This document shows, in pieces, positions 1 to 5,023 of a stretch of DNA of 5,023 nt; position 1 is the first letter of the stretch, and every line of letters starts with the position of its first letter. The stretch lies in contig JAEYTV010000409.1 of the NCBI GenBank assembly GCA_023433855.1, positions 1-5,023 of the forward strand, in the 5' to 3' direction. The notes beneath the pieces were generated by a model. That model was not told where the DNA came from and did not search any database. It saw only the letters and a list, made by a program, of their open reading frames with translations. The stretch is from Pseudomonadota bacterium (lineage in GTDB: Bacteria; Pseudomonadota; Alphaproteobacteria; Rhizobiales; Rhizobiaceae). A program made the position numbers and the translations under genes.

Positions 1-906
1 GAACAGGACCAGCAGCACCAGCGCCACGCCCGTAACGAGAAGGTAGGCAGGTGTATATTCGCTGGCGATATCGATCATGTAGAACATGACAATGGTACCA
101 AGGAGCGGACCGAGGACGGTACCGGCACCGCCCAGGAGCGTGAACAACAGAGCCTCGATCGAATACTGGATCGAGGCGAAGGTCGCGCCGATATAGGCAA
201 ACATCAGCCCGTAGGCAGCGCCCGCGACGGCCGAGATGGTGCCGGACAGGACAAGCGCCCCGAGTTTTGCTTTGAAGGTGTCGAAGCCGAGCATCAGGGT
301 ACGAGGTTCGTTTTCGCGGATTGCCACCAGGACCCGGCCTCTCGCACCGCGCACCACCGCGAGGATCACGACAAGCGTGGCCGCCAGCAGCAGAAGCGCC
401 AGGTTGTACCGCTGCACCGGATTGGTGAGATCGACATGTAGGCCGAGGAGATCAAAGCTCCGGGCGGCGGCCGGCATCGTCAGGCCCTCCTCGCCGCGGG
501 TATATTCGGTGAAATAGGTCGTGGTGAGATAGGCGACCTGGCCGAACATCATGGTGACGATCATGAAGGCCACGCCTGTGGTGCGCAAGGCGATCAGGCC
601 GATTACCAGCGACAGCAACGCGCCGCACCCGATGCCGATCAGGAAGGCCAGCGGGACGCCCAGGTCGGTGTAATAAGCCGTCATGCCGGCACCGTAGAGG
701 CCTGCAGCAAAGAACATGGCATGGCCGAGGCTGAGCAGGCCCGTGTAGCCGAACAGCATGTTGTAGCCCATGGCGTAGATGGCCAGCACCATGACCCGTG
801 TCATCGCCAGATAGTGATAGTCGGGCAACACGAACTGGACGAGGAACAGGGCCGCGAGCACTGCCGCGTGGAGCGCGAACACGCGCATCGTATTGGATCG
901 GGTCAT
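1..906 (-). CDS. livM: LivM-type ABC importer permease, 3' end cut by window edge
   Basis: This is the second membrane subunit of a branched-chain-amino-acid-type (HAAT family) ABC importer; it would pair with the LivH-type subunit in the inner membrane to form the translocation channel. The frame is open from the ATG at 906-904 to position 1, giving 302 residues with no stop. Family members are usually about 310-340 residues, so only a short C-terminus is missing. Visible family features are the N-terminal core GYNMLFGYTGLLSLGHAMFF (residues 47-66), the cytoplasmic ATPase-contact loop with RGRVLVAIRENEPRTLMLG (about 189-207) followed by the helix AKLGALVLSGTISAVAGAAYG, and the LLGGAGTVLGPLLG turn (about 257-270). 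Eight or more hydrophobic segments are apparent. The start overlaps the stop of the livH-like gene as ATGA, implying translational coupling, and a GGAG (plus-strand 917-920) lies 10 bases upstream. The family is clear; the transported solute is not. Confidence 0.93.
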   Translation of the reverse strand, partial: MTRSNTMRVFALHAAVLAALFLVQFVLPDYHYLAMTRVMVLAIYAMGYNMLFGYTGLLSLGHAMFFAAGLYGAGMTAYYTDLGVPLAFLIGIGCGALLSLVIGLIALRTTGVAFMIVTMMFGQVAYLTTTYFTEYTRGEEGLTMPAAARSFDLLGLHVDLTNPVQRYNLALLLLAATLVVILAVVRGARGRVLVAIRENEPRTLMLGFDTFKAKLGALVLSGTISAVAGAAYGLMFAYIGATFASIQYSIEALLFTLLGGAGTVLGPLLGTIVMFYMIDIASEYTPAYLLVTGVALVLLVLF

Positions 907-1784
907 CGCGCCTTCGCTCCAAAGAGGCCTTCCGGCTTGAAGACAAGCACCAGCGCAACAAGCAGGGTCGAGATCATCTTGGCGAGGGTGGGCGAGAAGA
1001 ATACCGAGATAATGCCGTCGCTCAATCCGATCAGCAACGCAGCCACCACAGTCCCTCTCAGACTGCCGAGCCCTCCGAGGATGACGACGATGAAAGAGAG
1101 GAGCAATGGATCAAGCCCCATCAGATAATGGGCCTGGCGGATCGGCACAATCAGCACCGCCGCGATTGCGGCGAGCATCGCCCCGGCAGCGAATACAAAG
1201 GCATAGACCCGTTCGATCGGGATGGCGAAGGCCTGGGCCGTCTCCCGGTCGAACTGCGTCGCACGCATGATCAGGCCGAGACGGGTGCGGCTCAGCACGA
1301 ACCAGACACCGATCAGCAGGACGATAGCTGCGGCAATAACGAAGAGATTGTAGCCTGAATACCCGAACCAGGGCAGTTGGACCCGGTAGTAGAACGGGGC
1401 CGGCACCGGTCGTGCGTCGGGACCGTAGGTCAGAAGAACGGTCTGTTGAATGATGTAGAGCATGCCGATCGTCGCAACGATGGTCGATTCCGGATCATAA
1501 TTGAGCCGCGTGAGGATCAAGCGCTCACTTGCATAGGCGATAGCCCCGACGAGAAGGGGGCTGATGACGAGCGCAGCGAAAAAGCCGAGCGCAGGATGAA
1601 GGCCGAAGATCGATGCCACCCACCAGGCGACAACGGCTCCCAGCATGTAGAACTCACCATGGGCCACATTGACGACGCGCATGACCCCGAAGACCAGCGA
1701 GAGGCCAAGAGCCGTAAGCGTCAGGACAGCCGCCTGAAGCAGTCCCTCCAATGTTGCGAGCAGCAGAAACGGACCGAAAGCCAA
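903..1784 (-). CDS. livH: LivH-type ABC importer permease
   Basis: This is the first membrane subunit of the HAAT-type importer, 293 residues, the usual length for LivH. Recognisable blocks are GLSLVFGVMRVVNVAHGEFY (residues 27-46, the LivH N-terminal signature), the cytoplasmic ATPase-contact loop SRTRLGLIMRATQFDRETAQ (165-184) ending near AIPIERV, the LGGLGSLRG turn (236-244), and the C-terminal VFKPEGLFG typical of the family. About eight hydrophobic helices are visible. The start is taken as TTG at 1784-1782. A purine-rich GGGGA (plus-strand 1791-1795) sits six bases upstream, and no in-frame ATG or GTG is seen nearby upstream. The ATG at 1797 is in another frame. A TTG start should lower translation relative to the binding protein. 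The gene ends in a four-base overlap with the livM-like gene. Ligand specificity cannot be inferred from a permease. Confidence 0.94.
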   Translation of the reverse strand: MAFGPFLLLATLEGLLQAAVLTLTALGLSLVFGVMRVVNVAHGEFYMLGAVVAWWVASIFGLHPALGFFAALVISPLLVGAIAYASERLILTRLNYDPESTIVATIGMLYIIQQTVLLTYGPDARPVPAPFYYRVQLPWFGYSGYNLFVIAAAIVLLIGVWFVLSRTRLGLIMRATQFDRETAQAFAIPIERVYAFVFAAGAMLAAIAAVLIVPIRQAHYLMGLDPLLLSFIVVILGGLGSLRGTVVAALLIGLSDGIISVFFSPTLAKMISTLLVALVLVFKPEGLFGAKAR

Positions 1785-1790
1785 GATTTT

Positions 1791-1795
1791 TCCCC
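1791..1795 (-). promoter_or_regulatory. Ribosome binding site supporting the TTG start of livH
   Basis: The transcript reads GGGGA here, six bases before the TTG at 1784-1782. It supports the TTG as initiator, since no other start codon in this frame has an upstream purine run in the 125-base gap. A small stem (ACGTG at 1808-1812 with CACGT at 1816-1820, three-base loop) lies just upstream on the 5' side in the transcript. Confidence 0.5.
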
Positions 1796-1865
1796 ATGCA
1801 AGGACGCACGTGTGCCACGTCCAACCATCAGTCGCGAAGATCGAGAAGAAGACGAAGCAGGTCGA

Positions 1866-1897
1866 GACAAGGACACCGCCCGTGCGGCGTCCTTGTC
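1866..1897 (-). promoter_or_regulatory. Intercistronic hairpin between binding-protein and permease genes
   Basis: A nine-base perfect stem (1866-1874 with 1889-1897) continues, after one A/C mismatch, as a four-base CCGC/GCGG stem (1876-1879 with 1884-1887) closed by a four-base loop. It starts 13 bases after the stop of the livK-like gene. In the transcript direction it is followed by pyrimidine-rich sequence but no clear U-run, so it is not a textbook intrinsic terminator. The likely role, inferred from other binding-protein operons such as malE-malF, is to block 3' exonucleases or cause partial termination, so that more binding protein than permease is made. The stem is plain in the sequence; the role is inference. 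Confidence 0.6.
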
Positions 1898-1909
1898 CTC
1901 AAAGGTCGA

Positions 1910-3217
1910 TCACAGCGACATCTTGGTGTAGTCGGCCGTGACCTCGTACATACCGTCTTCGATCGAGGTGCGATGAACGACGTTCATCCGGTTGCCTTCG
2001 ACCTTCGAGATGTTCTGGTGGCCGTAGACCTGGTGGTTCTTGCCGTTGAAGATCTTGTCGCCCTGAGGATGGTCGCGGCCTTCATCAAACTTCTCGATCG
2101 CTTCGAGCGCTTCGATGAACTTCGCCTTGTCCTGGGGTCCGGCATAACCGGCCGCCTGCATCGCCTGCTTGATGGTGAAAAGGGTTTCCCACACACCGTA
2201 CATGTGTGCGTAGGTAGATATGTCCTTCGGGTCGGCGACGCTCGCACCGTTTTCGTTGACGCCGACCGCGGCACGATAGAGCTTGTCCCACTCGCTCTGG
2301 TCCTTCTGGGCATAACGCGGCATGCCTTCCCAGAAATAGGTTCCGTCCAGGAAGCTCAGTTGGGGCGTCGCCAGATCGACCGCTTCGATGCTGTCGACGA
2401 AGCCGAAGATCGCGGGTCGCTGGGATCCGTAGAACTGGCCGAGTTCGGTTACGAAGGTGAGGACGGCCGGACCAACCATTACATGGTAGAGAACTTCGGT
2501 GTCTGACGGGATCCGCGGCAGGTATCGGGTGAACGACGTTTCAGTCGGCGGCACCGCGATCATCTCGACCATTTCACCACCCTGCGCCTTGATGGCCGGA
2601 ACGAGGCTGTCGCGATGGTCGTAGCCGAAGGCATAATCGGGGAAGATTATGGTGACCTTCTTGCCGAGGTTCTGGGTGATCCATGGCGCCATGGATGTCA
2701 CCTGGCTGCGCACGTCAGTAATACCAGGCTGGAAGCAATAGCGGTTAAGGCTGCCGGAGGAGACGTGCGTACCCTCCGAGACAACAAGATAAGGCATCTT
2801 GAGCTCCCCCGCGCGGGGTGCGGCACCAACGACCACGTGTGAGAACAAGGTGCCGAAAACGGCATCGACCTTATGCTGCGCGGCAAACTTCTCGAGGACT
2901 TCGGCGCCCCGCTTGGGATCGGTGCCATCATCTTCGATCACCAGTTCGACCGGGCGACCGTTGATGCCGCCCTCGTCGTTGATGATCTTGACGGCAGCGT
3001 TGGCGACGCGCTCATACCAGCGGCCATAGGATGCTCCAATGCCGGTCCGGTGACATTCGAAGCCAAGCCTGATCGGTTCGGAGCTCTGCGCCTGGTAATA
3101 CCGGACAAAGCCGGGTGAAACCGAAGAAATAACGCCCGCCCCGGCGGCTGCGCCAATCCCAAGCAACGTGGAGCGGCGCGTCAGTGAAGATTTCGATTCT
3201 GGAGTCTTAGCAGTCAT
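1910..3217 (-). CDS. Periplasmic ligand-binding protein of LivK type (type 1 fold), Tat-exported
   Basis: This protein should capture the solute in the periplasm and deliver it to the LivH/LivM-type permeases. It has 435 residues, against about 370 for classical LivK, and is closer in length to the UrtA/amide-binding branch. Residues 1-43 form a signal peptide with a twin-arginine motif TRRSTLLG (13-20), an alanine/glycine-rich core and a probable cut after YYQA (43), pointing to Tat export. From residue 49 it shows the type 1 periplasmic-binding fold: IRLGF strand, IINDEGGINGRPVELVIEDD (78-97), the KRGAEVLEKFAAQHKVDAVFG helix-strand (about 102-122), a ligand-pocket serine/glycine region around 147-156, and IIFPDYAFGYDHRDS opening lobe 2. 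The ligand pocket does not show a signature I can assign; amino acids, amides, urea derivatives and aromatic acids are all handled by this family. A GAGGGGA (plus-strand 3225-3231) lies seven bases before the ATG. It is the first gene of the operon. Confidence 0.93.
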   Translation of the reverse strand: MTAKTPESKSSLTRRSTLLGIGAAAGAGVISSVSPGFVRYYQAQSSEPIRLGFECHRTGIGASYGRWYERVANAAVKIINDEGGINGRPVELVIEDDGTDPKRGAEVLEKFAAQHKVDAVFGTLFSHVVVGAAPRAGELKMPYLVVSEGTHVSSGSLNRYCFQPGITDVRSQVTSMAPWITQNLGKKVTIIFPDYAFGYDHRDSLVPAIKAQGGEMVEMIAVPPTETSFTRYLPRIPSDTEVLYHVMVGPAVLTFVTELGQFYGSQRPAIFGFVDSIEAVDLATPQLSFLDGTYFWEGMPRYAQKDQSEWDKLYRAAVGVNENGASVADPKDISTYAHMYGVWETLFTIKQAMQAAGYAGPQDKAKFIEALEAIEKFDEGRDHPQGDKIFNGKNHQVYGHQNISKVEGNRMNVVHRTSIEDGMYEVTADYTKMSL

Positions 3218-3239
3218 GTGAATTTCCCCTCTCAGTGGA

Positions 3240-3255
3240 AATGACGCCCGTCATT
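3240..3255. promoter_or_regulatory. Perfect 16-base palindrome, candidate operator
   Basis: AATGACGCCCGTCATT has perfect seven-base arms around a CC centre. It ends 22 bases upstream of the livK-like ATG, between the ribosome binding site (3225-3231) and the rest of the divergent region. The size and symmetry fit a dimeric repressor of GntR, LacI or similar type, but the half-site TGACG does not match a consensus I can name with confidence. It could instead form a hairpin in the 5' leader of the livK-like transcript. No regulator gene is present in the window. Confidence 0.4.
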
Positions 3256-3315
3256 CTTGCGCGACAGATCATTCGTCTACCAACAAATCACGATGTTTGA
3301 TGATTGACAAGCGCA

Positions 3316-3340
3316 ACCGGATAACTACCGGAAAATAACT
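3316..3340. repeat. Tandem imperfect direct repeat ACCGG-ATAACT
   Basis: ACCGGATAACT (3316-3326) is followed directly by ACCGGAAAATAACT (3327-3340). The second copy is the first with three extra A residues, so the ACCGG blocks are offset by 11 bases, one helical turn. Repeats of this spacing are typical of sites bound side by side by response regulators or other activators. The repeat lies near the middle of the divergent region, about 100 bases from the livK-like start and 184 from the plus-strand start. Function is inference; a chance AT-rich repeat is possible. Confidence 0.35.
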
Positions 3341-3523
3341 CTTTCAATGTGGACAGCCGGCCCCACTCCTGTTTGTATAACAACGAACGACTTGCCATTG
3401 TGCGTTTGCTTCCCGCCACGTAGCACCGCCGCAGTCTGGCCGAATACGCCACAGTAGGAAAGGGACAAACTTGCGGATAAATATAAAAGGACCCACAAAT
3501 CCCAAAGCGAATTCGCAGGCAAT

Positions 3524-4987
3524 ATGAAGACGCAGGCCGCTGGTAAAACTCGAAGTCGTTGGTGGCGGCTTGCATTGGTCACCCTTGCGGGGTGGTTGCT
3601 CGCACCCCTCATGGCCGCCGCACATGGAGCCGAGCGTGGCTTGGTGATGCTGCTGCCGACCGACTACTACTTGACCGGCGGGGCTATTGCAGTTGCCGCC
3701 ACCTTCGTGACCCTGCTGCTGATCCCCGCAAAGTGGTTCCAGGCAGCAACCCGCGCCGTCACCATCGTTCATGGCCGGCCGGTACTCCCGACAGTCTTTT
3801 CCAGCACCGCCAGTTTCGTGTTTCTTGGAATACTGGTCGCGAGCGGCATCTATTCCACGCCCGACCCGCTGGAGAATCCACTGCCGCTGGCGGTCTGGAC
3901 CTTGTTCTGGGTCGCATTCACGCTGTTGCAGGCGATAGTCGGGAATCTCTGGCCGTGGCTGAACCCGTGGTCAGGACCGCTTGCGATCATCCGGCGACTG
4001 ACGAGCACGCCGTTCGGCAGGAGGCCGTTGGTCGAGCTTCCACGTGGACTTGGCTACCTTCCGGCAATGGTCCTTTTCTTTCTTTTCGCATGGTATGAAC
4101 TGATCTCTCTTGCCCCTGAAGACCCTCCCGGCCTGGCCGCGGCCGTGACACTCTATTGGTTCGGCAATCTGGCCGCGATGCTCGTCTTCGGGGAGAAGGA
4201 ATGGATGCAGCGCGGCGAACCCTTCTCGGTCTATTTTCGCATGATCGGGATGATAGCACCCCTTCAAATCGAACCACCTGAAAAGGGCATATGGACATCG
4301 GTTCGCATCTGCTGGCCGGGCCAACGTTGCGTGGAGGAGACACCGCCGCCGTTCAGCGCCGCGATCTTCCTGCTGCTGACGCTCGGCACCGCCTCCTTCG
4401 ACGGTTTGGCCAAAACCTTCGTCTGGCTTTCACTGATCGGGATCAACCCGCTGGAATTTCCAGGCCGTAGCGGCGTCACCATTCCCAACACGTTCGGATT
4501 GCTTGCCGCTCCCGCGACCTTGGCGATGATCTATCTCGCAGCCGTTTTCAGCGGAGGGTGGCTCGTTGGACAAAGGACGCTGGCCAGCCTGCGCCTCCTT
4601 GCCTCCCACCTCGTCTATTCCATCGTACCGATCTCGGTGGCCTTCCACGCTGCCCACTATCTGAGCCTGCTGCTGATCAACGGCCAGTATGTCTACGCGG
4701 TGGCTTCCGACCCCTTCGCGCTCGGCTGGGACCTCTTCGGGACAGCCGATTGGCACGTGAGCGCATCCATGCTGATCGATATCAACAACGTGGAAAAGCT
4801 CTGGACTGCGCAGACGGCAATCATCGCCGGCGGCCATTGTGTCGGGATTCTGATCGCTCACATGATTGCCCTGCGACACCTCCAAAACCCGGCGACCGCG
4901 ACGATCAGTCAGCTTCCCTTGGCACTCACGATGGTGGGCTACACGGTTTTCGGTCTCTGGCTTCTTTCAACTCCCACCGCGGGCTGA
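3524..4987 (+). CDS. Polytopic membrane protein of unknown function, signal peptide and His-containing helices
   Basis: This 487-residue inner-membrane protein has no established function. A Sec-type signal peptide (residues 1-33: basic RSRWWR, hydrophobic core, AAA before the cut) would leave His34 as the new N-terminus (HGAERG). About ten transmembrane segments follow, near 51-67, 90-110, 122-141, 177-196, 205-222, 279-305, 325-345, 359-385, 430-450 and 464-482. Positive charges in the 68-89, 142-176 and 346-358 loops put the mature N-terminus in the periplasm. Distinctive blocks are LGTASFDGLAKT (287-298), IVPISVAFHAAHYLSLLL (367-384), ALGWDLFGTADWH (399-411) and GGHCVGILIAH (436-446). From memory, these resemble a family annotated as hypothetical or as 'fenitrothion hydrolase'; I could not check this and would not transfer that activity. 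Cys263 and Cys269 lie in a predicted cytoplasmic loop. The ATG at 3524 keeps the signal peptide; its ribosome binding site (AGG at 3517-3519) is weak. It is divergent from the importer operon. The 36 bases after its stop contain no supported gene. Confidence 0.88.
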   Translation: MKTQAAGKTRSRWWRLALVTLAGWLLAPLMAAAHGAERGLVMLLPTDYYLTGGAIAVAATFVTLLLIPAKWFQAATRAVTIVHGRPVLPTVFSSTASFVFLGILVASGIYSTPDPLENPLPLAVWTLFWVAFTLLQAIVGNLWPWLNPWSGPLAIIRRLTSTPFGRRPLVELPRGLGYLPAMVLFFLFAWYELISLAPEDPPGLAAAVTLYWFGNLAAMLVFGEKEWMQRGEPFSVYFRMIGMIAPLQIEPPEKGIWTSVRICWPGQRCVEETPPPFSAAIFLLLTLGTASFDGLAKTFVWLSLIGINPLEFPGRSGVTIPNTFGLLAAPATLAMIYLAAVFSGGWLVGQRTLASLRLLASHLVYSIVPISVAFHAAHYLSLLLINGQYVYAVASDPFALGWDLFGTADWHVSASMLIDINNVEKLWTAQTAIIAGGHCVGILIAHMIALRHLQNPATATISQLPLALTMVGYTVFGLWLLSTPTAG

Positions 4988-5023
4988 ACGTCACTTGACC
5001 CCGTGACACTTCCACGGCAATAT

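Larger units (their letters stand above)
3218..3523. promoter_or_regulatory. Divergent regulatory region between the importer operon and the membrane-protein gene
   Basis: No gene is supported in these 306 bases, which must carry promoters in both directions. No pair of -35 and -10 boxes with good spacing stands out. TTGACAA at 3304-3310 gives a perfect TTGACA on the plus strand and TTGTCA (five of six) on the minus strand, but neither has a convincing -10 about 17 bases away. An AT-rich TATAAA at 3482-3487 could be a -10 for the plus-strand gene, about 35 bases before its ATG, yet lacks a good -35. The region also holds a perfect palindrome (3240-3255) and a tandem repeat (3316-3340), listed separately. 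The lack of strong core promoters would suit an activator-dependent or alternative-sigma promoter, but that is inference. Confidence 0.55.

Noticed and set aside
236..1931. Several plus-strand open frames of 90-190 codons antisense to the permease genes, and a 169-codon minus-strand frame overlapping livM.
   Set aside because: Their translations are rich in Arg, His, Asp and Pro with no domain; the permease frames on the other strand or frame are clearly the coding ones.
1751..2506. A 251-codon plus-strand open frame antisense to the binding-protein and livH-like genes.
   Set aside because: It mirrors the strong minus-strand coding sequence, spans the intergenic gap, has no family features, and is explained by GC-rich codon bias.
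3304..3340. A sigma-70 promoter starting from TTGACA at 3304-3309.
   Set aside because: The -35 match is perfect but no acceptable -10 occurs 16-18 bases downstream; AT-rich hexamers lie about 11 or 23 bases away.
3350..3381. TGGACA with TATAAC as a plus-strand promoter.
   Set aside because: The spacer is 20 bases, too long for a normal sigma-70 promoter, and the start would be over 130 bases from the gene.
3288..3772. Minus-strand open frames of 95-142 codons across the divergent region and the start of the membrane-protein gene.
   Set aside because: Low-complexity translations without recognisable motifs; they overlap a well-supported plus-strand gene with a signal peptide, and no ribosome binding site was evident.
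4558..4998. A second plus-strand open frame inside the end of the membrane-protein gene.
   Set aside because: It lies wholly within the frame encoding the last transmembrane helices and its translation looks like out-of-frame GC-rich sequence.
4990..5007. Inverted repeat GTCAC/GTGAC just after the membrane-protein stop codon, as a terminator.
   Set aside because: The stem is only five bases with an eight-base loop and no T-run follows.

Overview
The window looks like chromosomal or large-replicon DNA of an alphaproteobacterium, probably Hyphomicrobiales-like. This is a judgement from the GC-rich, C/G-ending codon use, the style of the transporter proteins and the compact operon layout. No marker gene fixes the genus. 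There are no RNA genes, insertion sequences, integrases or CRISPR arrays.

Layout. Positions 1-3217 (minus strand) hold the first three genes of a branched-chain-amino-acid-type (HAAT/Liv) ABC importer, transcribed right to left: a periplasmic binding protein (livK-like, 3217-1910), a first permease (livH-like, 1784-903) and a second permease (livM-like, from 906, running off the left edge). The two ATPase genes (livG/livF type) would be expected just beyond position 1. The permease genes overlap by four bases (ATGA). The binding protein is separated from the permeases by 125 bases containing a strong hairpin. The livH-like gene begins with TTG. Both features fit higher expression of the binding protein than of the membrane subunits. 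The binding protein has a twin-arginine signal. Its ligand cannot be read from sequence.

Positions 3218-3523 are a 306-base divergent regulatory region. It holds a perfect 16-base palindrome close to the livK-like start and a tandem repeat with an 11-base offset in the middle. Neither site can be assigned to a known regulator.

Positions 3524-4987 (plus strand) encode a 487-residue membrane protein of unknown function, with a signal peptide and about ten transmembrane segments. It resembles, from memory, a poorly characterised family whose members are called 'hypothetical membrane protein' or, on thin evidence, 'fenitrothion hydrolase'. It would start with histidine after signal-peptide cleavage and has several histidines inside its last transmembrane helices, which suggests a metal or haem cofactor. 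It is the least explained gene in the window and the best candidate for new biology. Its divergent position beside the importer allows shared regulation but does not prove a shared pathway.
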